DNA from: Streptomyces showdoensis | Lineage (GTDB): Bacteria; Actinomycetota; Actinomycetes; Streptomycetales; Streptomycetaceae | Length of the DNA: 64,000 nt | NCBI RefSeq assembly: GCF_039535475.1 | Contig: NZ_BAAAXG010000012.1 | Coordinates: forward strand, 124,001-188,000 | Reading direction: 5' to 3' | Shown here: positions 45,783-53,792 of the stretch, piece by piece | Numbering within the stretch: the first letter of the stretch is position 1 | How the letters are laid out: every line of letters starts with the position of its first letter | Notes under the pieces: model-generated | Told to the model about the DNA's origin: nothing | The model's input: only the letters and a program-made list of their open reading frames with translations | The model's database searches: none | Translations under genes and position numbers: made by a program

Positions 45783-46952
45783 TCACCGGAGTGCGCTCCT
45801 GCTCCGCCACTCGTCCCACGAGAGGTTCCACTCGCCGTAGCCGTTGTTCAGGGCCTGGGTCCCCTTGGCGTCGGAACCGGTGATCTCGAACGGGTCGCCG
45901 ACCTGCACCTGGTCGTATACGGCCTTCGCGTTCGCGTCGCTCATCCCGATGCAGCCCGAGCTCTTGTTGGCGCTGCCGAAGTAGGCCGCGTTCCACGGGG
46001 CCGCGTGCGCGTACATCCCGGACCAGGTCAGCCGCATCGAGTAGTCGACCATCTTGTCGTACGCGTCCCCGAGTCCGACCGTCTCGGAGCGCATGTTGAT
46101 GGTGCCCTCCTTGGCCATCAGGACCGTCTTCCCGCGCCAGGACGCCTTCTCGCCGCCCGGCGTGCCGGCCGACATCGGCACGTCCGCCACCTCCTGCCCG
46201 TCCCGCAGCAGCCGCAGCCGGTGGGAGTCCAGGTCGACCTTCACGACCTGGCTCCGGCCGACGGTGAACATGGTCGTGTAGTCGCGCACGAACCAGCCGC
46301 CGGAGCCCGAGTCGATCCCGTTGAGGTCCGCGGCGAGGGTGACCTTCGTCCCGGACTTCCAGTACTCCTTCGGGCGCCAGTCGATCCGGTCCTTGCCCGA
46401 CCAGTCCTGCATCCACCCCCAGGAGCCGACGGTGCCGTTCGAGGTGGTCACCTTCAGCTGCCGCTCCACCGCGGCCTTGTTCCTCACCGGGTGGTCGAAG
46501 ACGATCGACAGCGGCTGGCCGATGCCGACCGTGGTGTTCTTCCCGGGCGCCAGCGTCAGCTTGTTCACCTTGTCCGCCGCCGCGGTGCCGAAGGAGGCCG
46601 TCGCGCTGCCGCCGTCCGCGACCCGTGCCTCCACCGAGTACGCGGTCCCCGGCGCGGCCGGCCGCTCAGAGGTCCAGCTCGCGCCGTCGGCGGCGACCTT
46701 GCCCGCCAGGTTCCCGCCCCGGGAGTCGGTCACCGTCACCTGCTCGAGCCGCTGCCCCTCGGCCGCCCGCACCACCACGGGCGTGCCCGGCGCCGCCCGG
46801 GTGCCGGTCAGGTTGACCGAGATGCGCACCGGCGGCGCCTCCTGAGCGGAGTCGCCCGCCCCGCCCTTGCCGCCGGATCCACCGGAACAGGCCCCGAGCG
46901 TGAGGGCGAGGGCGGTGGTGACGAGCAGGGCGGGGACGGGTATGCGGCTCAC
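45783..46952 (-). CDS. L,D-transpeptidase lipoprotein
   Basis: A 389-residue YkuD-family cell-wall enzyme that makes 3-3 cross-links or anchors proteins. GTG start with GGAGG at eight bases. Lipobox LGAC (Cys22). An Ig-like pair of domains (about 40-225) precedes YkuD (about 232-360): the HAAPWNAAYFG segment and SSGCIGMSDANA supply the catalytic His and Cys. DWSGKDRIDWRPKEYWKSGTKV (in parts) is the Ig-like linker typical of actinobacterial LdtMt2-like enzymes. It acts outside the membrane. No partner gene is adjacent. Confidence 0.92.
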   Translation of the reverse strand: MSRIPVPALLVTTALALTLGACSGGSGGKGGAGDSAQEAPPVRISVNLTGTRAAPGTPVVVRAAEGQRLEQVTVTDSRGGNLAGKVAADGASWTSERPAAPGTAYSVEARVADGGSATASFGTAAADKVNKLTLAPGKNTTVGIGQPLSIVFDHPVRNKAAVERQLKVTTSNGTVGSWGWMQDWSGKDRIDWRPKEYWKSGTKVTLAADLNGIDSGSGGWFVRDYTTMFTVGRSQVVKVDLDSHRLRLLRDGQEVADVPMSAGTPGGEKASWRGKTVLMAKEGTINMRSETVGLGDAYDKMVDYSMRLTWSGMYAHAAPWNAAYFGSANKSSGCIGMSDANAKAVYDQVQVGDPFEITGSDAKGTQALNNGYGEWNLSWDEWRSRSALR

Positions 46953-47027
46953 GGGAACGACCTCCGGTGGTGATCTCTTACGGGGGGAGAGAGTCCCGGC
47001 GGTCGGGGGTGGTTCCGCAAATATGAA

Positions 47028-48374
47028 CTATTTCGGGGATGTCGGATGTGAGATGGGCGATACGGGGCCACCGGATACGAGCCCGTGGGATTCGGGCATG
47101 TCGGACGCGGGTGCGTCGGATGCGGGCTCCTCGGACACGCGCCCGCCGGACGCGGGGCCGTCGAGGAGTTCCACGGCCTCCGCGAAGTCCCGGCGCGCCT
47201 CTTCGTACCGCTTGACGGCCAGCAGGAACATCGCCCGGTCCGCCAGCGCCCGCGCCGCCGCGGACGGCGTGCCGGGCAGGCGGCGCGCCAGCGCGACCCC
47301 CTCGTCGAACTCCGGGAGCAGTTCCTCCTCGGCCCGGCGGCCCGAGGTCTCCCAGGCCACCGCCCTTCGGACGGTCAGGCGCCGGTGGACGGCGACCAGT
47401 CCGGGCAGGTCGCCGGCCGCGCTCAGGTCGGCGACCCGCCGTTCGAGCGCGGGGACGGATGCCGACCAGGCGGCGCGCGTGTCGAGGGACCAGCCGTGGC
47501 CGGCGTAACAGCCGAGTGCCGGGAGCGGGGCGTCGGGCGTGGCCGCCGGCTCGTCCGGCCGCCCCGACAGGGCGAACAGGGTGACCCAGGTCGCCTGGAT
47601 GTTGCTCCAGCTCACCGGCTCGCCGCCCGCCGCGAGACGGTCGAGCAGGACCAGTGCCTCCCGCCGGGCGTCCGCCGCCCCGTCCTCGCGGCCTGCGGCC
47701 ACGAGCATCCCGGCGTAGTGGTGCAGCTGCCACACCAGTGCGGCCAGCGGGCTCCGGTCCGCCGCCGCCCTGCTCCGCTCGTCGGCCACCAGACCCGCGA
47801 AGACCTCCAGGGCCCGCTCGCCCCGCCCGGCGGCGTCGAGGGCGGCGGCCCACTCGATCAGCGTCCAGTCGGACGCGTCCTCGCCGCCGCTCCCCAGGTG
47901 CCGGTCGTACAGGGCGGCCGCCTCCGCGTGCCGCCCCTCCTCGGCCAGCACCGTGGCCAGCGGCCCGTACGCCCCCTCCGACGCCAGCTCCTCGTACACC
48001 GCGCGCCCCTCGTCCCGCCGCCCGGCGGCGGGCAGGTGCCGCGCGCAGGCGCTCAGCGCGTTCCGCAGCAGCTCCGCCCGCTTCGGGTCGCCGGCGTCGA
48101 GCCGCCTGGCCGCGGCCGCCGCCTCCCTGAACAGCGCCAGCGCCGACTCGGGGTCCCGCAGCCGGTAGCCCTGCACGACCAGCGCGTGGGCCAGTTTGGG
48201 CAGGTACGCCCGCGGGCTCACCTCGGCGAGCACCCGGTACGCGGTCACCTCCTGCCACAGGCTCAGCCGCCCGGACCCGAGCAGCAGCACCCGCGCCCGC
48301 AGCACCGCGTCGTGATCGATCTTCCCCGAGTTACCCGAGTTGCCCATGTGCCCCCTGTTCTCCGTCTGATGCAC
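47028..48374 (-). CDS. Hypothetical helical-repeat (TPR-like) protein
   Basis: A 448-residue protein dominated by Ala/Leu/Arg-rich helical pairs (AELLRNALSACARHL, EEGRHAEAAALYDRHL, VLLDRLAAGGE), which looks like degenerate tetratricopeptide repeats; such proteins in Streptomyces often act as scaffolds. No catalytic motif is visible. The last 35 residues are a Ser/Pro/Val/Asp tail encoded by short repeats around 47085-47160. The GTG at 48374 has CAGAAT seven bases upstream, so it looks leaderless; ATG 48347 with AGGGGG three bases before it is the alternative. It is divergent from a P450 gene. Confidence 0.7.
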   Translation of the reverse strand: MHQTENRGHMGNSGNSGKIDHDAVLRARVLLLGSGRLSLWQEVTAYRVLAEVSPRAYLPKLAHALVVQGYRLRDPESALALFREAAAAARRLDAGDPKRAELLRNALSACARHLPAAGRRDEGRAVYEELASEGAYGPLATVLAEEGRHAEAAALYDRHLGSGGEDASDWTLIEWAAALDAAGRGERALEVFAGLVADERSRAAADRSPLAALVWQLHHYAGMLVAAGREDGAADARREALVLLDRLAAGGEPVSWSNIQATWVTLFALSGRPDEPAATPDAPLPALGCYAGHGWSLDTRAAWSASVPALERRVADLSAAGDLPGLVAVHRRLTVRRAVAWETSGRRAEEELLPEFDEGVALARRLPGTPSAAARALADRAMFLLAVKRYEEARRDFAEAVELLDGPASGGRVSEEPASDAPASDMPESHGLVSGGPVSPISHPTSPK

Positions 48375-48495
48375 GACGGAGATTCTGGGAGTCGCGGGGC
48401 AGTCCGGACAAGGCTCCCGAACTGTGCGTTCCGTCCTACGAAAAACGCCCCTGAGCTGTCATGATGGTGACGTCTTCACCCCGACGGGAGGGCCG

Positions 48496-49758
48496 GTGAG
48501 GGATCCGGGCGACGCACCCGACGTCTTCGACCCGCGGCTCTACGCCGCAGGCATCCCGCACGACCGGTTCCGCGTCCTCCGCGACCACCATCCCGTCGCC
48601 CGCCAGGACGAGCGCGAGATCCTCGGCTGGCCCGCCGGACCCGGGTTCTGGGCCGTCACCCGGCACGCCGACGTCGTGCGGGTCCTGAAGGACTCCGAGG
48701 CCTACTCCTCGTACCTCGGCGCCACCCAGATCCGCGACCCGGACCCCGCCGACCTGCCGTTCATCCGGCGCATGATGCTCAATCAGGACCCGCCGCACCA
48801 CGGCAGGTTGAGGCGGCTCGTCAGCCGGGCCTTCACGCCCGGCAGGACCGGGCGGTTCGCCGGCACCGCGCGGCGGCGGGCGCGCGAACTGCTGCGCGAG
48901 GCGCGGGAGAGGGAGGGCGAGGGGGACGCGGGGGCCGGGACCGACCTCGTGCGGGCCGTCACGGACGACTACGCCCTGCTCAACCTCACCGACCTGCTCG
49001 GCGTGCCGCCCGGCGACCGCGCCCTGCTGCACGCCTGGACCGAGCGGGTCATCGCCTACCAGGACCCGGACGAGCCGCCCGTCCTGGACGCCGGGGGGCG
49101 GCCGGTCAACCCCCGCTCACCGGCCATGCTCGCCGAGATGTTCGGCTACGCGCGGGAGCTCGCCGCGCACAAGCGCGCCCACCCCGCCGACGACGTCATG
49201 ACCGTGCTCGCGCACTCCGAACTCCGGGACGCCGAACTGGAGATGTTCTTCTTCCTGCTGACCGTCGCGGGCAACGACACCGTCCGCAGCGCCGCCCCCG
49301 GCGGGCTGCTCGCGCTCGCCGGGCACCCCGGCGAGCGGCGCCGGCTGTGGGACGGCGGGGCCGGATTCGACACGGCCGTGGACGAACTCCTGCGCTACCA
49401 CCCGCCGGTGCTCTCCTTCCGGCGCACCGCCACCCGCGACACGGAGCTCGCCGGACGGGCCGTCGCGGCGGGTGACAAGGTCGTCGTCTTCCACGCCTCC
49501 GCCAACTACGACGAGCGGGTCTTCGCCGACCCCCTGCGCCTCGACCTCACCCGCGCCCCCAACCCGCACGTGTCCTTCGGCGACGGCCCGCACGTCTGCC
49601 TCGGCGCGCACTTCGCGCGGCTCCAACTCCGGCTGCTGTACGAGGAGACGGTGGCGGCGACGGTCGGCCTGGAGCTCGCGGGCCCGCCCCGGCGGCTCGT
49701 CTCCAACTTCATCAACGGGGTGAAGTCGCTGCCGCTGCGGGTGGAGTGGCGGGGCTAG
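48496..49758 (+). CDS. Cytochrome P450 (CYP125/CYP142-like)
   Basis: A 420-residue P450 related to the steroid/cholesterol-oxidising CYP124/125/142 group. The I-helix motif is LTVAGNDTVRSAA (about 255-267; Asn as in CYP125), ExxR is DELLRYHPPV (about 297-306), and the heme loop is FGDGPHVCLGAHFARLQ (Cys near 373). DPPHHGRLRRLVSRAFTPG is the helix C motif. The GTG has GGGAGG three or four bases upstream, a short spacing, so the true start may differ. Neighbour genes give no substrate hint. The 3' end overlaps the convergent gene by 47 bp. Confidence 0.88.
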   Translation: MRDPGDAPDVFDPRLYAAGIPHDRFRVLRDHHPVARQDEREILGWPAGPGFWAVTRHADVVRVLKDSEAYSSYLGATQIRDPDPADLPFIRRMMLNQDPPHHGRLRRLVSRAFTPGRTGRFAGTARRRARELLREAREREGEGDAGAGTDLVRAVTDDYALLNLTDLLGVPPGDRALLHAWTERVIAYQDPDEPPVLDAGGRPVNPRSPAMLAEMFGYARELAAHKRAHPADDVMTVLAHSELRDAELEMFFFLLTVAGNDTVRSAAPGGLLALAGHPGERRRLWDGGAGFDTAVDELLRYHPPVLSFRRTATRDTELAGRAVAAGDKVVVFHASANYDERVFADPLRLDLTRAPNPHVSFGDGPHVCLGAHFARLQLRLLYEETVAATVGLELAGPPRRLVSNFINGVKSLPLRVEWRG

Positions 49759-50461
49759 GTGCCAGGGCCTGCCGGGTCACATCGGCCACCAGCTCGACGA
49801 CGTCGGGGCCGTACGCGCGCGAGTTGACCACCTTGAGGAGCAGGACGAAGCTGCCGCCCCGATGGGTGCGGGCCAGCCGCTCGTGGTGCCGGGCCAGATA
49901 GCGGGTGGCCGCCTGGTTGGTGATCGCCCGCTGACCGCAGAAGAGGAAGACCGGGCGGCCGCCCTCGCCCGCGGTGATCCGGGCGAGGAGGACGTACTCG
50001 GAGAGGCCCGGGTCCATCAGGTAGCGGTCCTCGCCGACGCGTATCGCCCCTCGCTCCGCGACCGGCTCGCGCTCGGTGCTCATGGCCAGGCCCGGAAGCA
50101 GCGAGGACAGATGGGCCGCCATCCTCCGGTTGGAGCCCGGGCCGCCGACGCAGAACTCGGTGCGGTCGCCGAAGCCGAGCTGGGCCAGGTCGTGCTGGAC
50201 GATCTGCGCGTGCGCCCCGCAGTCCTTGATCAGCGCGGCGAGTTCGAGCAGCGCCGAGACGTCGAAGCGGTGCACGGCGCCGTCGTTGCCGGCCTCCCGG
50301 TTGACGACGAGCAGGCACTCCGAGTGGCTGGGAAGACCGAAGAACGCCTGCTTCCTGCGGAGCCGCCGCCGCCAGAGGTGGGTGCGGGTCAGCCAGCCGA
50401 GGGAGCCGCTGACCCCGGTGGCGAGCACGCCCAGCACGATGTTGCGCAGGTCTTCGTTCAT
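49712..50461 (-). CDS. Hypothetical membrane-anchored protein
   Basis: A 249-residue protein with an N-terminal membrane anchor (about 7-24) followed by a basic RRRLRRK stop-transfer signal and a cytoplasmic domain. The latter has a mixed alpha/beta pattern (SECLLVVNREAGNDGAVHRFD; GDRTEFCVGGPGSN; VFLFCGQRAITNQAA) with a conserved-looking Gly-Gly-Pro-Gly-Ser-Asn loop that might bind a phosphate or nucleotide; I do not recognise the family. The ATG has TAGCAT eight bases upstream and no Shine-Dalgarno. An Ala/Pro-rich tail overlaps the convergent P450 by 47 bp. Confidence 0.7.
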   Translation of the reverse strand: MNEDLRNIVLGVLATGVSGSLGWLTRTHLWRRRLRRKQAFFGLPSHSECLLVVNREAGNDGAVHRFDVSALLELAALIKDCGAHAQIVQHDLAQLGFGDRTEFCVGGPGSNRRMAAHLSSLLPGLAMSTEREPVAERGAIRVGEDRYLMDPGLSEYVLLARITAGEGGRPVFLFCGQRAITNQAATRYLARHHERLARTHRGGSFVLLLKVVNSRAYGPDVVELVADVTRQALAPSPATPPAAAATSPR

Positions 50462-50623
50462 GGGCGCGCATGCTAGCGGGGGAGCGACCGGTTGTTCGAG
50501 CCGTGGGGTGCGGGGTGGGGCCGGAGCGCGAGCGTGACAGTCCTGTTGCGGCCCGGAGGCGGTCCTGACGGGGAGCGGGGGCAGAAGTTACGCTGCGCGG
50601 AAGGGCGTTGACTGGAGGTACGG

Positions 50624-52441
50624 ATGCAGTCTCGGATGCGGCGTTCCACCGCACGGCACCTGGCGGTTCTCACCGTCGCCGCGACGGTCCTCTCGGTGGG
50701 GGCCGCGGCTCCGCCGACGGCCGCGCGGCACGGCTCGCCGCCGGTGAAGGTGCCCGTCGCCAGCGGCTGGGGCGGGGCGGTCGCGAGCGTCGACGCGGAC
50801 GCCTCCGCCGCCGGGATCGAGGTGCTGCGCAAGGGCGGCAACGCGGTGGACGCCGCCGTGGCCGTCGCCGCGGCGCTCGGCGTCACCGAGCCGTACTCGG
50901 CCGGCATCGGCGGAGGCGGCTACTTCGTCTACTACGACGCCAGGACCCGTACCGTCCACACCGTCGACGGCCGCGAGACCGCCCCCGGCTCCGCCGGCCC
51001 GGAGCTCTTCGTGGAGAACGGCAGGCCCATCCCGTTCGAGGAGGGCCAGACCAGTGGCCGCGGGGTCGGCACCCCCGGCACCCCCGCCACCTGGGACACC
51101 GTGCTCGACGCGTGGGGCAGCAAGCCGCTGGGGAGGCTGCTCGAACCGGCGGAGCGGCTCGCCCGCGACGGATTCACCGTGGACGCGACCTTCCGCGCCC
51201 AGACCGCCGCCAACGAGGCCCGCTTCCGGGACTTCCCGGCCACCTCCGAACTCTTCCTGCCGGGCGGCCAGTTGCCCGTCGTCGGTGCCACCTTCAAGAA
51301 CCCGGACCTGGCGCGTACGTACGCGAAGCTGGGCCGCGAGGGGGTGGGCGCGCTCTACCGGGGCCCGCTCGCCCGCGACATCGTGAACACCGTCCAGCGC
51401 CCGCCGGTCCGGCCGGGCGCCACCCGCGTGGTGCGCTCCGGCGACCTGACGGAACGCGACCTGGCCGGCTACGGGACGATCCTGCGCAAGCCCACGAAGG
51501 TGTCCTACCGGGGCCTGGACGTCTACTCGATGCCGCCGTCCTCCTCCGGCGGCACCACCGTCGGCGAGGCGCTCAACATCCTGGAGGGCGCCGACCTCTC
51601 GGCCGCCTCGCAGGCCCGCTATCTGCACCGCTTCATCGAGGCCAGCCGGATCGCCTTCGCCGACCGGGGCCGCTGGGTCGGCGACCCGGCCTTCGAGGAC
51701 GTGCCGGCGCGCGAGCTGCTCTCCCAGCGGTTCGCCGACTCCCGGGCCTGCCTGATCCGCGACGACGCCGCCCTGACCAGCCCCCTCGCGCCGGGTGACC
51801 CGCGCCACCCGGCCCCCTGCGCGAGCGGCGGGACGGCGGCGCCGACGACGTACGAGGGCGAGAACACCACCCACCTGACCGTCGCCGACAAGTGGGGCAA
51901 CGTCGTCGCCTACACCCTCACCATCGAGTCCACGGGCGGCAGCGGCATCACCGTCCCGGGCCGCGGCTTCCTGCTCAACAACGAGCTGACCGACTTCTCC
52001 TTCGCCCCGGCGAACCCGGCCGTCCACGATCCCAACCTGCCGGGCCCCGGCAAGCGCCCGCGCTCCTCCATCTCGCCGACGATCGTGCTCGACAAGACGG
52101 CCCGGCCGGTCCTCGCGCTCGGCTCGCCGGGCGGCGCGACCATCATCACCACCGTGCTGCAGACCCTGACCGGCGTCGTGGACCGCGGCCTGCCCCTGGT
52201 CGACGCCATCGCCGCCCCGCGCGCGAGCCAGCGCAACCAGGCCACCACGGAACTCGAACCCGCCCTGTGGAACAGCCCGCTCCGCGCCGAACTCGAGGCG
52301 ATCGGCCACGGCTTCCGCCAGAACCCGGAGATCGGCGCCGCCACCGGCGTCCAACGCCTCCCGGACGGCCGCTGGCTGGCCGCCGCGGAGACCGTCCGCC
52401 GGGGCGGCGGCTCGGCGATGGTGGTGCGCCCGGCGCGCTAG
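50624..52441 (+). CDS. ggt: Gamma-glutamyltransferase
   Basis: A 605-residue exported gamma-glutamyltranspeptidase proenzyme that hydrolyses or transfers glutamyl groups from glutathione, mycothiol-like conjugates or glutamine. Signal peptide about 1-34. Autocleavage Thr415 is in ENTTHLTVADKWGN, giving a large and a small subunit. Other marks: GIGGGGYFVYYDA (about 96-108), VDGRETAP (about 111-118, substrate Arg) and SSISPTIVLD, LGSPGGATIIT in the small subunit. GGAGG upstream supports the ATG. It converges on map. Confidence 0.93.
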   Translation: MQSRMRRSTARHLAVLTVAATVLSVGAAAPPTAARHGSPPVKVPVASGWGGAVASVDADASAAGIEVLRKGGNAVDAAVAVAAALGVTEPYSAGIGGGGYFVYYDARTRTVHTVDGRETAPGSAGPELFVENGRPIPFEEGQTSGRGVGTPGTPATWDTVLDAWGSKPLGRLLEPAERLARDGFTVDATFRAQTAANEARFRDFPATSELFLPGGQLPVVGATFKNPDLARTYAKLGREGVGALYRGPLARDIVNTVQRPPVRPGATRVVRSGDLTERDLAGYGTILRKPTKVSYRGLDVYSMPPSSSGGTTVGEALNILEGADLSAASQARYLHRFIEASRIAFADRGRWVGDPAFEDVPARELLSQRFADSRACLIRDDAALTSPLAPGDPRHPAPCASGGTAAPTTYEGENTTHLTVADKWGNVVAYTLTIESTGGSGITVPGRGFLLNNELTDFSFAPANPAVHDPNLPGPGKRPRSSISPTIVLDKTARPVLALGSPGGATIITTVLQTLTGVVDRGLPLVDAIAAPRASQRNQATTELEPALWNSPLRAELEAIGHGFRQNPEIGAATGVQRLPDGRWLAAAETVRRGGGSAMVVRPAR

Positions 52442-52453
52442 GGACGGACGCGG

Positions 52454-52469
52454 GGCCGTTCGGACGGCC
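52454..52469. terminator. Short hairpin between convergent ggt and map
   Basis: GGCCGT-TCGG-ACGGCC, a 6-bp stem with a stable tetraloop, filling most of the 29-bp gap. Confidence 0.55.
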
Positions 52470-52470
52470 G

Positions 52471-53238
52471 CTACAGCGCCGTGAGGATGCGCGGCCCCTC
52501 GTCCGTGATGGCCACGGTGTGTTCGGTGTGGGCCGCGCGGGAGCCGTCGAGGGTGCGGATGGTCCAGCCGTCGCGGGCCGTGTAGTGGTCGTCGCGGCCG
52601 CCGCCGATGAGCATCGGCTCGATCGCGAGCACCATGCCGTGCCGCAGCGGCATGCCCCGGCCCGGGCGGCCCTCGTTGGGGACGCCCGGGTCCTCGTGCA
52701 TCGTGCGGCCCACGCCGTGGCCGCCGAGGCCGTCGGGGATGCCGTAGCCGGCGCGGCGGCAGACCCGGCCGATCGCGTGCGCGATGTCGCCGACCCGGTT
52801 GCCCACCCTCGCCGCGGCGATGCCCGCCTCCAGCGCCTCGTACGCCGTGTCGATCAGCCGGGCGTCCTCCGGCCGGGCCCGGCCGACCGTGAAGCTCACG
52901 GCCGCGTCGCCGACCCAGCCGTTGAGGACCGCGCCGCAGTCGGCGCTGACCAGGTCGCCGTCGGCGAGCCTCGTGCCGTCCGGGACGCCGTGCACGATCG
53001 CGTCGTTCACGGAGAGGCAGACCACCGCGGGGAAGGGCACCGGGGCCCACTCCGGGTGGTAGTCCAGGAAGGGCGATCCCGCCCCCGCCCCGGCCAGTAC
53101 CTCGCGGGCCGCCCGGTCCAGTTCGGCCGGCGTGACGCCGGGCGCCGCCTTCTCCCGTACCGCCGCGAGGGCCTGGGCCACCACCCGGCCCGCCTCGCGC
53201 ATCGCCAGCAGGGTCGCATCCGTCTTGATCTCCACCAT
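52471..53238 (-). CDS. map: Methionine aminopeptidase, type I
   Basis: A 255-residue enzyme removing N-terminal Met. Metal ligands: Asp in SADCGAVLNGWVGDAAVSF (two Asp, about 96 and 107), His in GLGGHGVGRTMHEDP (about 170), Glu in VLAIEPMLIGGG (about 203) and Glu in THTEHTVAITDEG-like end (HTEHTVAI, about 235). Most Streptomyces carry a second, essential map gene in the ribosomal-protein region; this copy is therefore probably accessory. Start ATG 53238 has TATAGT exactly seven bases upstream and no Shine-Dalgarno, so it should be leaderless. It is divergent from an XRE regulator gene. Confidence 0.94.
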   Translation of the reverse strand: MVEIKTDATLLAMREAGRVVAQALAAVREKAAPGVTPAELDRAAREVLAGAGAGSPFLDYHPEWAPVPFPAVVCLSVNDAIVHGVPDGTRLADGDLVSADCGAVLNGWVGDAAVSFTVGRARPEDARLIDTAYEALEAGIAAARVGNRVGDIAHAIGRVCRRAGYGIPDGLGGHGVGRTMHEDPGVPNEGRPGRGMPLRHGMVLAIEPMLIGGGRDDHYTARDGWTIRTLDGSRAAHTEHTVAITDEGPRILTAL

Positions 53239-53245
53239 GCCAATT

Positions 53246-53251
53246 ACTATA
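53246..53251 (-). promoter_or_regulatory. Leaderless -10 box of map
   Basis: TATAGT on the minus strand, seven bases before the map ATG. Confidence 0.65.
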
Positions 53252-53258
53252 CCGGTAT
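53249..53258. promoter_or_regulatory. Shared palindrome between map and XRE gene
   Basis: ATACCGGTAT, a perfect 10-bp palindrome. It overlaps the map -10 and stops one base before the -10 of the regulator gene. Confidence 0.6.
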
Positions 53259-53264
53259 TAGAAT
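53259..53264 (+). promoter_or_regulatory. Leaderless -10 box of XRE regulator
   Basis: TAGAAT seven bases before ATG 53272; this decides between ATG 53263 and ATG 53272. Confidence 0.6.
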
Positions 53265-53271
53265 GGGTGAC

Positions 53272-53523
53272 ATGGTGCGCACCCCCCTCACCCCAGAAGA
53301 GCGCGAACGCGGCGAACGCCTCGGCACGCTGCTGCGCGAGGCCCGTGGCGGACGCTCGATGGCCGAGATCGCCGCCGCGGCAGGCCTCTCCGCCGAGACG
53401 CTCCGCAAGATCGAGACCGGCCGGGCCCCGACCCCCGCCTTCTTCACCGTCGCCGCGCTCGCCGGAGTGCTCGGGCTGTCCATGGACGAGCTCGTGACCC
53501 GGTGCGCACTCGCCCCCGTATAG
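53272..53523 (+). CDS. XRE-family helix-turn-helix regulator
   Basis: An 83-residue single-domain DNA-binding protein. The helix-turn-helix is about 17-75 (RLGTLLREARGGRSMAEIAAAAGLSAETLRKIETG, in parts: AEIAAAAGLSAETLRKIE; FFTVAALAGVLGLSMDELV). It is divergent from map, 33 bp apart, with a shared palindrome overlapping the promoters, so it probably represses itself and map. I recall that this gene pair is common in Streptomyces; why a peptidase should be co-regulated this way is unknown. Confidence 0.88.
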   Translation: MVRTPLTPEERERGERLGTLLREARGGRSMAEIAAAAGLSAETLRKIETGRAPTPAFFTVAALAGVLGLSMDELVTRCALAPV

Positions 53524-53552
53524 GGCCCGGGGCGCCGAGTGGGCCGTCGGCC

Positions 53553-53720
53553 CTCCGGCCGACCGCCCCGCCCGACCGCCCTCCGGCCGACCGCCCCGCC
53601 CGACCGCCCTCCGGCCGACCGCCCCGCCCGACCGCCCTCCGGCCGACCGCCCCGCCCGACCGCCCTCCGGCCGACCGCCCCGCCCGACCGCCCTCCGGCC
53701 GACCGCCCCGCCCGACCGCC
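53553..53720. repeat. Six copies of a 28-bp tandem repeat
   Basis: Unit CTCCGGCCGACCGCCCCGCC+CGACCGCC begins at 53553, 53581, 53609, 53637, 53665 and 53693, all identical as far as I can see. A 28-bp unit breaks reading frames, and there are no unique spacers. It fills the interval between the XRE gene and the alginate-lyase-like gene. Confidence 0.9.
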
Positions 53721-53792
53721 CTCCCGCACCGCCGGCAGCCCGGTGGCCTAGCAGGGGATGCGCGACCGGGTGGCCCGGGCCACCGTGGACGC

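Noticed and set aside
44094..46952. Mobile element or phage remnant between gluD and the P450
   Set aside because: No terminal repeats, integrase or composition shift; both genes are ordinary exported enzymes.
48496..50461. P450-centred secondary-metabolite cluster
   Set aside because: No synthase, carrier, tailoring partner or ferredoxin nearby; neighbours are unrelated.
53553..53720. CRISPR-like array
   Set aside because: The 28-bp units are contiguous with no spacer.
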